Source of the DNA: Symbiodinium natans
Lineage: Eukaryota > Sar > Dinophyceae > Suessiales > Symbiodiniaceae
Reading direction: 5' to 3'
NCBI GenBank assembly: GCA_905221605.1
Contig: CAJNDS010002645.1
Location: 146,854 to 186,853, forward strand
DNA length: 40,000 bases
Position 1 is the first letter of the stretch, and each line of letters starts with the position of its first letter. The notes beneath the pieces are model-generated. The model was not told the origin of the DNA. It saw nothing but the letters and a program-made list of their open reading frames with translations, and did no database searches. The position numbers and the translations under genes are program-made. Below are positions 18,148-30,499 of this stretch, in pieces.

Positions 18148-19596
18148 CCTATGCTCCAGTCCACTGGGCCCTGCGTGTTCACAGATTCTGGGGCCAGCAC
18201 TGGCCGCCAGCACCTGGAAAAAGCAAGGCTAGGAGCTGGAGAATGTAGAAAACAGGCCGCCTATTGCATGATCTTTGAATAAATCCCACTGCCAGGAGGA
18301 GATTTGTAGCCACAACGCTCCAGAAGTGTAGCCGGAGCTCCTAAGTCCTAGGTCCTAGAGCTCGAGATCTTTCCGCCAAGGCCATCCATGAGCAGGCCTC
18401 GTCCAGTTTGCAGTCCTGGTTGAACAAGATTTGGCAGGAAGACACTCTCACAACAGATTGGGCAGGTTCAAGATTAAGACTCCAAACGCGCGACACTCTT
18501 ATACTGCAAGCCATCTCAACCCCTCACAAATCCCACAAAGCACGTCCTCTTCCAGGGCCTCTCTGCTTCCAGCAAGAAGATTTTGGAGGCCCTCCTAGGA
18601 GCTGTCTGCCCACCATGTCTGGGGTGTGGGGCATATCGGGGTTTCATAAATTAGGGGCACCTTATTAGGGTCCTTCGTATAAGGCGATCCTACTATTGGG
18701 GGTCTATTTTAGGGTCTGGGTTCTGGGTTTGAGGGTTGGGGGATGCTTGTAGGATGGATGCTCTGAAGGATTGGGGCCGGTTTGCGGGCATCAATTCCCC
18801 AATCCTCGCTGGCTCCCGGGCGGGCAGGCGGCTGGAACGTTGTGGCCTGTGGCCACCAGTCGTGTCGAATCATGCTGCCAGGCTGGAGAAAAAATCCCTA
18901 GCAGGCCTGCTTGCTTTCCGGGTGTCCCTCCTCTTCCTCCTCTTCCTCCTCTTCCTCGTCATCCTGAGCTCCCTCAGCACAAGCGCTTGGACGTTCCAAT
19001 GGCACACTGAGCAGAGCAGAACTGCCCACAGGAAAGAAAGCACAAAAGAAAAGGGCGCCACAAGGACCATGACGATCGTAACCAAAATCAGAAACACCAT
19101 AAGCTTCCTTCTATGAGATCCGACATAGCCCCTAGCCCAAGGTAGCCTATGTCCCACAATCGATCCCAACGACTCCGAAGGAAGAGCGTTAACAAGTCAA
19201 GAACCCCCAGCCCTAAACCCTAAAGGCCACAGCAACCCCAAGAATAGTACTAAACCCCCTATAAACCCGAAGCTAAACCCCAAAGCCCACAATCACCGCA
19301 AGGGAAGCTCTTTTTTGGCCGGTTGTGCCTCGGCTCCATCCTCGCGTTCAGCACGTCCTTGCTCGTGCGCGGCAACCTCGGGGGTCTGCAAACCGCCAAG
19401 GGGATGCTTTAGGGCATTTAGGGGTTGAGGGTGTAGATGCTTTAGGGTTTTAGGGGTTAAGGGTGTAGAGTTCAGGATTCAGGGTTCACGTTGACATGGG
19501 TTGAGGGTCTAGGGTTTACGGTTCGGGTTTGGCCGTAGCAAGGATGATTTTCGACAATAGTCTTTCAACGGCTGTTTTGAATTCCTCAAACAAGCT
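18148..19596. other. Spacer with scattered telomere-like words
   Basis: CTTCCTCCT repeats at about 18928-18957 and isolated CCCTAAACCC or TTTAGGG-like words at 19206-19290 and 19400-19530. No gene recognised. Confidence 0.5.
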
Positions 19597-22500
19597 TCAC
19601 CCAGGTGGAGGGGCTGCATGGTCACTTCGGTCTGGGGTTCCGGCAAGCAACGCGTCCTCCTCCGCCTTGAAGCCGGCAACCTTCATTCCCCCACCCCCTC
19701 CCACCCTTCCTTGATTCTGGGTCTAAAAATATTTAGGGATATTAGGGTTTGGGATCAGGTTTTTGAGTAAAAAAAGGCCTTGAGACCGCCAGACACCTCC
19801 TCCTCTCGCTCATCCTGCAAGGCCTCGAGTCACGCTCGCAGAAGGCTTAGAAGCCATGATCATGGCAGCGGCCTCCTGAAAAGTGGGCCACTCCTGCACC
19901 TTCGCGGGAGAGGATGTGTGTGGGAGGATGGGGGTGGAGGGTTTGGGGTTCCGGGAAGGGTATTTTGCAGAGCTTCCGGGCCTCGATGTTGAGCCGCTTT
20001 CGGAAGAACTCCACGATCTCAGCACCGCCCAAGCACACGGCTGCTGAAAGGATGCGGCACTCTCAACTTTGCCCGGGCATCAGGCAGATCGGACATCTCT
20101 GTCGAAGAATTCCTGCAGGACATTAAGATTATGGGATGTTGCCCAAAACACGCAGCATGTAACACATGGGCACCACGGATCCTCTGCATTCGGATGGCTG
20201 TTGTATACAATCTGGGGAAAGTCGATTAAGGTGATCTTCTCATCCTGCTCGTGGCACAAAGGACATGCCGTAACAAAGTTGTGCAGTAGCATGTCTCTCA
20301 AAGAGCCAGGCTTTGAAATGAAGACCTCATCCAGCATCAGGTTGAACTCGTTGAAATCGCCGTGGACGATGCCAGCTCTTAGCAACCTGCTCGTCTGATC
20401 AGCAGCCGCACTGCTCAGCTGCTCTCTCTGGACTGCTTCAATGAGCCTGACTACCAGCCGCATGAGCCGCTCCAGTACCTCAGCACAGGATTCAGGTCTC
20501 AAATGATCTCAACACACTGTTTTGGGGGTGGACCATGGTGGGCTATGGCGGACTATGGCAAGAAGATGCTGGAATCATGGAAACATGGTGGATCGGTGCC
20601 TGGTGTGGGTGCTGAAGCTGCCGCAGCTGGAAAAGAGGCTTTGCGTCGACCTGAGTAGAACTACAATCAGGCTGTGAGGCAAAGCTCCCTCAAGAGGGAT
20701 TTGGGGGGCCCGTTATTTTCGTAGACCCCGATTTTCGGAAGGACTGGCACAGTAGCGGCCGAGGGCGTCACGAAAGACATCACCACAGCATGGCGATTCT
20801 GGTCGATGGGACCGGGCACGGGAAACCCTTCATCCTGGCAGGCACTGCCAGACTCTCTCAACTGAAGGCCCTTGACTTACTGTTGGTTAGCGGGGAATGA
20901 GGGAACTAGGGCCGCATGTATACCCTTTAAGGGATTACAGAATTAGGGTACCCCATTCCCCCATCCCCTACTAACCAGCAGGAAGTTGAAGGCGAAAGGC
21001 GACGAACGGAGGGTGCCTTCAGGGCTTTCATGTAAGCAAACTCCTTGGCCGCGGCCAGCTTGGCCATATACATCCACGATGCGTGGACCCGATGCCTCGG
21101 GCTTCTTGTGCAACCCCTAAACCCTAAACCCTAAACCCTAAACCCTACACCCTACACCCTACACCCTAAACCTCTTTCAAAGCCCTCCAACTCATCAATG
21201 CGAGGCCCTGGTTCCAGGCTACCCTGATTTCGACGATGGACTATGCTACTTGCGACGCACGAAGGCTCCCAAAACTCCAATGCATGCCAAGAAGAGGATA
21301 GGGAGTGCTTGAGGGTATCAGAGCTTTGGCATCCGACTTCTTCAAAGCATCACAGAAGGATCGTTTCTCCACTCAGGGCAAGTGGCCTCAAGTAGTCCCT
21401 TTTCTCCTTGATCGCGCGGAAGCTGATTCGACCTGGGCATCTGGAACATTGAGGCTACAGCTGCGGTGTCTCGGTCGTCACAATGGCCGGCATGGCGGCA
21501 TCTAGAGTCTGTGGCCCCGACCGAGCCTGTGAAGCTTCAAAGCAACCAGCTCCCCATCGGGGCCCTGCAGGCTGAGAATGCAAAGCAGAGCAGGAAACCG
21601 ATTCTCCAGGAGATCCCAAAGGGGGGGCCTGTGCGTAGTGTACATCTGACTCCTTCCCGACCTGGGCTGACGCCGCACTCCAAGCACACGAAACTCCAGG
21701 GTGCACCCCGAGCAGAACTCCATCCCGAGGCCATTGAACGGTCAGCTTTCATTACCAAAACCGAGGCTTTGCAAAACCAGGACAAGACGAGGATCAGCCA
21801 GTCACACGGCTCACATCTAGTAGCAGCATAGGGTCCCAGGCAAGTTGGGCATGTCATGACATGCCCGAAGGAGCACTGACACGAAGAGTCTTAGGAGTCG
21901 TAGAAACAGTCTTAAAGGAGTCTTCAACGAGTCTTCAGTAAGAAGACTTAGCGGAGTTCTTAAGGAGACTTAAAGGAGTCTTATAGGAGTCTGAAGAGTG
22001 CCGAGCGGCACCCAGCCTTCGGCCGACTGCAGTGAGGGCGCCCCGAGCCGCCAAGGCCCTCAGGGCCAGAAAGTCGTAGCCATGGTAGGTCAGCCGCCAT
22101 CCATCGTAGCTCTGTCCTTAAGGACAAAGGTATGTGTGTACATTATGCATATATATATATATACATATCTGTGCATGCTGCATGATGCATGTATAGTATA
22201 CATATTAAGATGCATATGTCTACAGGTTGCCCTTGGCTCGGGGTGCGGCCGTCGTGCGCGACCAGCCTGAAGCCCGCGAATTGAGCAAGCATCCATGATG
22301 ACTCTACGCGCCGTCCCTGCTTCAGCTGGAACCGCTTGGCCGCAGGCTTGTTTCGGAGGAGATTCTGCAGAGTCTTGTAGCAGCTGCTCCGGTCTCGAGT
22401 TGGACACCGTTGAGCATCTCACCTAATCTCCCTTTTGATCGAAGAATCCCGAGGAGAGCGCTAATCCTCGCGATGCTCTCCACCAGAGGAGTCGGAACGT

Positions 22501-22636
22501 GCTCGTGGTTCCTGGCAATCACAAGTCAGATTCCCGTGTCTTCGTCAGTTCTCGGGTCAGGCACTGGCGTGCGCCTCATTCCCATCTCAACCGCTGTGAG
22601 AACTCTGAACTCCTCTTTCGTGATGTACCGGAACAT
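19597..22636 (-). CDS. RIOK2: Atypical serine/threonine kinase RIO2
   Basis: RIO2 finishes the pre-40S ribosomal subunit. Exons, mostly with exact phase: 22636-22575, 22511-22462, 22393-22348, 22266-22250, 22116-22010, 21661-21629, 21564-21522, 21432-21387, 21095-21017, 20834-20772, 20650-20600, 20478-20447, 20386-20332, 20244-20185, 20112-20086, 20017 to about 19945, about 19900-19837 and about 19690-19597 (last three tentative). Winged-helix part: FRVLTAVEMGMRNHEHVPTP and YDGWRLTYHGYDFLALR. Kinase: P-loop GVGKESDV, catalytic Lys in ALKLHRLGR, EFAYMKAL, FPVPGPIDQNRHAVVM, catalytic loop HGDFNEFN, metal-binding IDFPQ, SHPNA and FDRDV. All key residues are present, so the kinase is probably active. 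Exons of 17, 27, 32 and 33 nt are notable. Most introns are GC-AG; 20113-20184 is GA-AG. The C-terminus is poorly conserved and may be incomplete. The start is the first Met before FRYITKEEF; the true start could be slightly upstream. Confidence 0.88.
21115..21170. repeat. Telomere-type array inside a RIO2 intron
   Basis: Eight heptamers: four CCCTAAA, three CCCTACA, one CCCTAAA. They lie in intron 21096-21386 between two well-supported kinase exons, 19 bp from the exon. Confidence 0.92.
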
Positions 22637-25600
22637 CGTCACCTCGGCGACACAGTTCAAGGCACTCCAGTGTAATGTGAAAGCGACAACGGCAAAATCA
22701 AGCGTAAGAGCATTTGTTCAGCAGTAGTCCTGCCCCACCACATCAGAACACGAGCTTCGTGTAGGGTCAGAATAAGAAATAGACGCCAAAAAATAAGTAC
22801 TGATTTGCACCCCCCCTCCAGTGGCCAAACTCAAAATTGTGTTTCATTCGAGCTCCACACCTCAACCCTAGCCACGCCATTCTCTGCACATCCTGCTCGC
22901 GACTGCCAAACGCTTCCGCGACCGCACCCCCACCCTCAAAAGAAGAAATGTTGTGCGGGTGGCGCGGGTACCTGTCCCCTTTACCATGTCCACCTTCGGA
23001 GTATGGAAAGACCCGCATAAACAACTGCAGCAAAAACGCAGCTTCTTGTCAACAAACTTGGCACGTGATCGGACACTCGAGGGCCTGAGGCACGGGCATC
23101 GAGCTTCATGGCTGCGAGCTCCAGAAAGGCTTTCCTGAGTCTGGCCTGAAAACCCAGGGTAACCCAGGCAGAAGATTCCCAGACTAGGCGGCTTTTGTTA
23201 GCCTGCCACCTGCTGTCCGTCCTGCAATACAACTTATGGTACAAACGCGCGGTCTGTTGTCATATGTTGTCACTGAGCCTATGCCAAAAACTCTTTCCTC
23301 ATGCAGCTCAAAGATCCTCAAGGAGCTTCGAGCCAACCAGGCAGGGGATAAGTGTATGCCAGCAATGAATGGCTGCTTTGATCGCGACTCATGTTCAAGA
23401 CTCCGGGGGCCTCGGACACTCGAGGAGACGGATCGATCCGCCTCCGGCTACCCGAAGCTCTGCCTACCATGCGCCCCGCGATCTACAAAGAGCCCGCGAC
23501 GGCGTCTGCGTCAGGGCGGTCAGCGTAGACTCTCGTGGGCTCAGCCTCAAGCGTGGTCGTGTTGCATCGCAGGCATCGAGAGCTAATTGCTGCTCTCACT
23601 GGTGTTTCGAAGTTACGATGCAACGGACAGGTAGAACGACATGAGAGGGCTGACATGAATTCCAGGCGACACACAGACAGACACGAGAAGGCGCAGGAAG
23701 ACAACAAAAGGCTTCAAGACTTGTGCACAGGCAGGTCGTTTGTCATGCATATCTGCAGCTGGAGGCACGGTCTGGATACCACCTCAACCCATCGCAGAAG
23801 AATGCCAGATGCTGCAGGAATGCACTTCAGCCTCCCAGAATCCTGAATCTTGGGGTGAAGCTGGGCCGCGAGCATCGGGTATGGCAGGCCGTGCCTGAGG
23901 CGGCTCGCCTCCAACTCTGCTTGTTCATTTCAAAGGGGGAAATCTAGTAGAATAATATAGTCTGGGTAGAAGAGCAGAAATGATGGTTCACGACGAGAGA
24001 GCGGCCTTGAAGCACAGCGCCAAGAACGGGATGGTTTCGGAGCCACGGCGTAAGGGGCGCGGCAGTGCGAGGCCTCAGCATGAGCGATGGTCGCAGATGG
24101 CGGAGTTTCTTCTGGATTCGCCCGCTTGCCGCAACTTGACTGGTTCAACGCCAGTACAACAGCAACCCAGGAATGGCACCCGGAGGGTGGGCAGGACTCC
24201 TGGCAGTCCTGGCCGTGCGAAACACGGTGGCATTGAGTCTCGTGCCCAGAGATCTGCAACTCTACTTCTGTCTCCTGTACATGTTGAGCGGGAAGAGGTG
24301 GCTCTACTTTCGCCTGGAAGTAGACTTGTGACTGTGTAGCCCACCACGGCACTTGCTCTTTCAAAGAGCCTTGTCGTGCGGCGGATCCGCAGTGGCCTGC
24401 ACGAAATAAGTCTGCCTGCTAAGCTGCTGAGCACTCAACACCAATGACACCACCCCTCGCTGAGACCGAAACGTGCAACAGCATGTGTCCAGTCATCTGC
24501 AGGTTGTGCAGGTCCACTGCCTCGCGGAGGGTCGACATGGGCCCGGTCCGAACGAATCCCCGCAACAGACGCTGAGACGTCTGAGACGTTGGCTGTGGCT
24601 CGGAAACCGCGGCATGGCCACCCAGACACGACCTCAGCGCAGTGCTGCGCCCACATCAAGGATCCGTGATGCAAAGCAACAAAGCAACCCCCTTTTTGCA
24701 AATTTGGGTTTTTGGGAGACCGTGGGCCGTGCGGCATCTAGCCATGGTGGGCCTCGTGTGGAACAACAGGCCCTGAGCGCCAATTTGACCAGCAGCAGGG
24801 GGCCGCCTCTTCCTTTGTGCGCATCGTGCGCAGCCCCTTCCACCGAGCTGTCTGTGTAGGCCTGGCCTGACCAGGGTTTGCTTCCCAACTTCCTTGTGAG
24901 AGCCGTCATGAGCCATGGCGACAGATTGCGAGAGGGTCCTGGCGACGTAGCCGACGAGTCGCTTCCTGACCACAGCCACAGAAGGCAGGGCAAGCACGAT
25001 GGACTCACAGGCTACATGTGAGGTCCAACGACCCTGGCCTGTTAGGGACTCGCATACGCTTGCGCCATCGGAAAGCCATGGCATCACTTTGTCTCTCAGC
25101 TGTTTTTTGTGTTGTGCAGGGTCATTCCTGGAATCACTTGGGGGCTTGCAGGGTGTTATTAATGGGGCTGTTTTGGCTTGGTTGCTGCCTGCCAGCTGCA
25201 GAAGCTAGAGCCCAAATTGCAGGATAGTGAAGGGGCAAGTTGTGAATGCGGAATGGTGTCTTGGCCCCTCCCGCCTTGAAACTTTCCGACTGTCAGGGAA
25301 CCGGAATGCCTTCTGACTCCACTCATAGTTCAAGCAGACACCATGAAACCACCATCCACGAGGCATGATCGCTGCCATGGCGTTGGCCCTTTCGGGTGCC
25401 GGGAGTTCCTGCTAGTACCCGTGTGTCATGGCTTCAGGGGAAGTGAGGACAGCCCTGGCATAATGGAAGCCCTCGCTCAGGGCCCGCAACGACTGCTGGT
25501 TCAAAGAGCACTGGGCGCAACTTAGTACCACGGTGCACATTGGCTGCCCTTGGCAGTTGCTTGTGTCAAGCCCATTCTTTTCCACAATGTGCTTTGCGAA

Positions 25601-26280
25601 CGCATCACTACGGCTCATTCGACCTTCTCGAGGTTCGCAGGCAGCCAGCAGCCCACAGATTTTGAGTTTGCTGCGCCTGCATAACTGTCATGGCGAGATC
25701 ACACCGTTCAACTGTTGTGAGGTGTTTGTGAGGTGTGTTGCTGCGGTCATCTCATTTGCTGGCCTTTCCGGAGGCACACGCGGCCCTGCCGAGGTGTGCG
25801 AAGCAAAAGAAGAGTCAGGACCGTGTCAAGCCCGTGGCCTTCGTTGCTGATGTGTCTTCAGAGCAGACAACCTTGCGCACGGACAGGAAGAATACTCTCA
25901 GCAGTCTCTCTGTTGCACGGTCCCTCTGTTTGGAAGCCTAATTCTAAAGATCCGTTCCACAATAGGACAAGGAACCCCAAGAAGGGTTCATTATTTAAAC
26001 AACGGCCCTCATGAAGAAAAGCACTCACGACGGTGGCCTGCGCGATTGTCCCACTGACCTTGGCCGGCCTGGATTGTGGCAAGAGGCCTGCAGCAAACTC
26101 AATCTGAGCGCAGCCGAGCGATGACACTACGTGCGAGTCGCACCGGCATCCCAACCTGCCTATGCCCAGCACTTCCTCAGCGACGCACTGGCCAGGAGAA
26201 CCGGCCAAAAGCCGAAGACAGCACGCCCCCATTTGTGCCCATGGCTGGGACAGGGACTTCGGGAGACACACAAAAAAGAC
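22637..26280. other. Unassigned region with a few coding-like segments
   Basis: Minus-strand stretches with coding character but no family include about 23072-23150 (RLRKAFLELAAMKLDARAS) and about 24880-24990 (RKRLVGYVARTLSQSVAMAH). A C-rich tract lies at 22809-22817. I cannot assemble a gene. Confidence 0.35.
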
Positions 26281-26375
26281 CTCTGCGGATGCCGAGGCGC
26301 GATGAGATGGCCAGTTTTGACCATTTTCACGATGCGCACCGTGTCGCCAAAGGCAAAGCCTGGAGGTGGCGGCAC
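26281..26375 (-). CDS. Possible exon of unknown gene
   Basis: AG acceptor before 26375 and GT donor after 26281 bound a 95-nt frame reading VPPPPGFAFGDTVRIVKMVK, then TGHLIAP. The GDTVRIVK run resembles small beta-barrel/KOW-type segments, but this is weak. Confidence 0.3.
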
Positions 26376-26534
26376 CTTGCCTGAAGCTCTCCATGCTGAG
26401 TTGCGGGGCCATGCGGGGAGCTTCTAGCGTTTCGACAAGGGACATGGGGTCCATAAAGGCAACTATAAGGCTGTGCTTGAGCATCTGAGTTGGTTCACAA
26501 GCACATCTTCTCTACCTGCGACCTGTCACACCGT

Positions 26535-26650
26535 CTTCTTGCAGGAAGGAGGCATGAAGGTGCCGTCGTGGTCTCAGCGGCGGGCTCGTTCTCCTCGTCC
26601 AACTCGCCTGAGATCGACTCTTTCGCCGCCCTTATGACAAGCACCGGCTG
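26535..26650 (-). CDS. Possible exon of unknown gene
   Basis: Minus frame reads PVLVIRAAKESISGELDEEN and continues acidic/Thr-rich. Composition suggests coding. It lies just downstream (in minus sense) of the AGC tract. Confidence 0.3.
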
Positions 26651-26759
26651 AAAAAGAGGCATGACATCATAAGAGTGGTCGCTGGACAAATTGGTAGTGA
26701 CATCGCCACTTGTCTCCCGCACCACCACCAACAACCACCATGCCGTCGGGCAGTGGTGG

Positions 26760-26764
26760 GAGCA

Positions 26765-26830
<66 letters not shown>
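26760..26830. repeat. AGC/CAG trinucleotide tract
   Basis: About 23 triplets with two interruptions (ACA, AGT). Frames give poly-Ser, poly-Gln or poly-Ala on plus and poly-Leu, poly-Cys or poly-Ala on minus, so the long ORFs across it are not evidence of a gene. Confidence 0.95.
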
Positions 26831-26950
26831 AATCACAGCAGCACCTAAACAGTATGCCTGCTGACACGACGGAAGCACCGACATCACCAGTAACCAGAAG
26901 CTATCATGTGCTGAAGCGCTGCAAGGCAAGCTGACGCCGCCAACCCTGCG

Positions 26951-28439
26951 ACTCAAAAACGAAAAATGTTCGATGCCGTCGGGCCGCCGGCCAAGCTCGT
27001 GTTCCTGGAAGCCGAATGAGGGTCAGATGTACATCTGAGGAGTTACTGTAGACTTTCGAATAGGGCCATCGCGCGCTTGCAACTCAACTGTTGGTCGACA
27101 ATGGCACCAGCCAATATGCCAAAGCCCCACTTTGGACAAAGCTTGACCCCCTGAGCCCTGCACCTAAGCCCCTAAGTCTTTAGCGCTTCAGACCTCATCA
27201 GGTCGCCATCGGAGACGCAGCGGCATCCATCATTTTGGACCTCCAAAATGACTGAGAGGGCTTTAAGGCTTAGGCTTGTACCGGGCGCCAAGCTCCCAAA
27301 ATCCTTCCTCCCAAAACCCTAGCTCCCTGAACCCTAATTCCCCGATCAGAAGCCTGTAAACCCTAGGCCACGTGGACCCCAAGCCCTCGCCGGTTGAGGG
27401 CTCTGGGGCAGAGGAGGCGTTTGGAACTTCCGAGGCCTCGCTGTGCTTGGGGTTAAACTTGCGCAGGCCGGACCTGGGCTTAGGGGGTCATGGAGCTTCA
27501 CTTTCAGGGTTTTAGGGCTTAGAGAGGCTTTGATGTGGGTAGGGTTTCTAGGACCTCATGGTTAAAAGGGCTTATAGGGTTCCTTTGGATGTAGGGTCTT
27601 GGGGTTTGAAGAGTTTCATGTGGCTTCAGGGTTGAGGTTTAAAGGGCTTCATCTGGGTTTGGGGTGTAGGGATTCCTGGACCTGATGAAGGTTTCAGGTA
27701 AGTGGGGCTTGGGGCTTGTGGGGTTTCATCTACCATTTTTTGGGGTTTGGGGTACAGGGCCTATTGGAGGTTGTAGGTTGCGGGTTTGGGGCTTTGACTT
27801 GATTTGGGCTTTGAGGTTTGGGGCTGCAGGATTTGGGGCTACGCAGAGTTTGGGGTGTGGGGTTTGCGTGGCGGGTCTGAAGTTTCGGCTGAGGGCTGAG
27901 GGTTCAGGGTTGCATACGCAATGAAGGATCATTTAGGACATTCTCTACTCTGTAGTACGACTGCTCTGAAGATCTGACTGTTACATTCGGGCTCGCAGTG
28001 TTGGTGGAGCTTGGGCCCTCGGAGGCCCCAGGCTTGCACGGTTGCACTAGTACGAGTCCGAGCAGCTTCTTGCCGCAACCCAGTGACAGGTAGGACTCCT
28101 GCGCTGCATCTGCAAAAAAAACTCGGCTTTCTGATGCCCTCCTGAACCATCATAAGATGTCTACCAAGTCTGGCGAGTTTTTTTTTCATACTTCATGGCC
28201 TGAATACCTAAAAGCCCCTAAATCTCACTAAGGGGCTTCTTGAAGACTCAAGCTGAGAACACATGGCAGCTGCCTCGGCGCACTTGCAACCTCGAAAGAG
28301 TCCTTCACGCGGCACTGCCTCAGCTCGTAAACACCCGCTTTGGGCCTTCAGGATCACGTTTACGGCGGTTGGCTCAGGGGCTTTGGGTTTGGGGCTTTAA
28401 GTAGGGTAGTGCATGAAGTTTTAAAGCCTTTCCAGTTTT
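26951..28439. other. Spacer; decayed G-rich telomere-like sequence
   Basis: From about 27470 to 27910 the plus strand is dense in GGGTTT, GGGGTTT and TTTGGGG words without a regular period, as expected of a heavily mutated telomere-type array. CCCTAAGCCC-type words occur on the other strand at 27150-27370. No gene recognised. Confidence 0.5.
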
Positions 28440-28945
28440 CTTGTCTTGGTGCGATTTGAATTTCTACCTTGTGTATCACTTACACAGCACTCAAGTTTCA
28501 TATGTCTAACACATCATACAGTTGCTCACGAAGCTACATTGACGTTTGTGGAAACTGTTGGTTGGTGCAGCAAGCTTACGAGATCAAAATACTCATCAAT
28601 TTCATTCTCATAATTCGCATCCCAACATGAAAATAAAGAATAATGAGAATATAAAACTCAGAATAGTAGAAATCATAAGAATATCAAACATTGGATGATA
28701 AAACACCTAAAAGTACTACTATTAATACACAGTATATTGCAAAAATATCATGCGAATACTTTATTCATGCATAGTAAACAAATAATATACGAACATAATC
28801 GTATACGAATATATCAATATAGTAAAATAAGAATATGTAAGAATGTAGTCATATGAGAAATACATATATATATATATGTATGCTGATATGAAAAAACAAG
28901 AATGTAAATACAACAATCTAGGAATGTGATAATATGAGCCTAAAT
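28440..28945. other. AT-rich island
   Basis: A sharp drop in GC relative to the flanks, with many GAATAT/ATATGA words and (TA)n at 28862-28877. No ORF of interest. Confidence 0.75.
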
Positions 28946-29904
28946 GAATACATGGGGAGGGGTGGCGGCCGGGTAGCATGAAATCGCTCGCAAGCTGCTG
29001 CCAGTCCCTGTGGTGGAGTCGCCTGTGGAGGAACCAAGCTGAGGTCTTTGTACCGCGCACAGTCTGGTTTTAGGGTCGAGACACAGGTCACGCGTGATAC
29101 AACATGAAGCCGCATGGACAGCCTCGTCAGGCTCCTCAGATCCTCTCGCCATTTTTTCACTCATCTCTCTGCTGACTTCCGCAATGCCAGACCTTTCCAG
29201 GTCATCGCGCCAAGAATGAAGGACACTTCTCGGAGGGAGCCGGAAAGCCGAAACCTCCTAAACCCTGAAAGAGCAAAAGGAGCAAGGCGGCTTCGGCAGA
29301 GTTTGCAGCTGCCGGGCTTAGACTTTTGTTGTGGACTTGCAGCGATTTATGGGTCAGCCTGGGCCCAGCAGCTTGCCTATGGTCGGGCCGGTATCTAGAG
29401 TGAAGAGGTTTCATAACTTTTGCGAGGGCTCTCGGTCTGCTCTTGCAACAGTGTCTTCCAGCCGTACTATTGTGACCACAGTACCACATATCATGTAGAA
29501 TGAATCTAAACTTGCTTCCGGCGCCTGGAGTTGCGCTCGTGCATTCCCTGGACCTGGGGTAGAAAACTCACAACTCGACATACAGGGCCTTACAACGGAG
29601 ATCCCCTTTTGTCCTCAATTCGTGGCCCGCACCCTGCAGCGGCAGTCGGGATGGATGCTGGACTTGCCATGCGCATCCACCTTTGCAAACACCCCAACAG
29701 CGCACACGAGTTTTGAGGAAGTCTCCAGACATTCTCATGTAGGGTCTTTTAGCGTTAAAAATCCTCATTTATAGGGTTTTTGGCTTGCTTAACGTTAAAA
29801 AACAACCCTAAGTCCCTAGGAGCGCTGACAGGAATCTTGCCCCAGGCCCCCCAGGCCTCGATGGGCAAGCGGGTGATGTCAAACTTCCGTTCCTGGGCTC
29901 TTCT
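28946..29904. other. Spacer, nothing recognised
   Basis: Mixed-composition sequence with short overlapping ORFs on both strands. AACGTTAAAA words near 29752 and 29790 form a loose inverted/direct pair. Confidence 0.4.
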
Positions 29905-30002
29905 CGATCAATATTATCAATATTCAATCACAAATATTTTTAATATTATGAATATTATTAATATTGTTACTATTATTAATATTATTAATATTATGAATAT
30001 TG
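29905..30002. repeat. AATATT-rich tract
   Basis: Repeated TAATATTATGAATATT-like words over about 100 bp, self-complementary in several places. Confidence 0.8.
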
Positions 30003-30228
30003 GGTTCCGAAGATCCCTCCGCGGCCTCTCCAAGTGCCGGCGAGCGGCGTCAGCTTGGTCCCCGCAACCCTCGGAGAGGACCGACACCTCTCCGGCGCAC
30101 TTGCACCTGTGACCAAAGTCGCTTCCCCCGCATCATCTCCAACAATCGCATCTCTGGTTGCTCGAACATGTGGACCGAGCTTGGGAAAGCAGTCCATCAT
30201 ATGGAAACTATGTCGTGTGTGTCTACAC

Positions 30229-30413
30229 ACATCATCATCAGAAACCTCATCATCATGATCATCATCATCATCATCATCACCAGAAGCAGCAGCAGCGGCG
30301 TCATCATCATCGTCGTCGTCAACGCCATCCTCATCATCAGCAGCATCATCATAATCATCACCACGGCCGTGGTCGTCGTCATCATCATCACCACCGTCGT
30401 CGGCGTCATAGCC
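30229..30413. repeat. Imperfect ATC/GTC trinucleotide repeat
   Basis: Mostly CAT, CGT and CAG triplets. Minus frames give Asp-rich, plus frames His- or Ile-rich products; long ORFs here on both strands follow from the repeat. Confidence 0.9.
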
Positions 30414-30499
30414 GTGCTGATGGTGGCGGTGGTTCTGGTGGTGAGAGTGGACGGTGATGGTGGCGAAGCAGCCCCCGCAACGTGGTTTAGAGCCGCTCC

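Noticed and set aside
25858-26484. 208-codon minus ORF
   Set aside because: No motif; a different frame in the same stretch (26281-26375) has better exon borders, so the long ORF is probably chance.
26495-26956. Poly-Cys or poly-Leu proteins across the AGC tract
   Set aside because: Artefact of the microsatellite.
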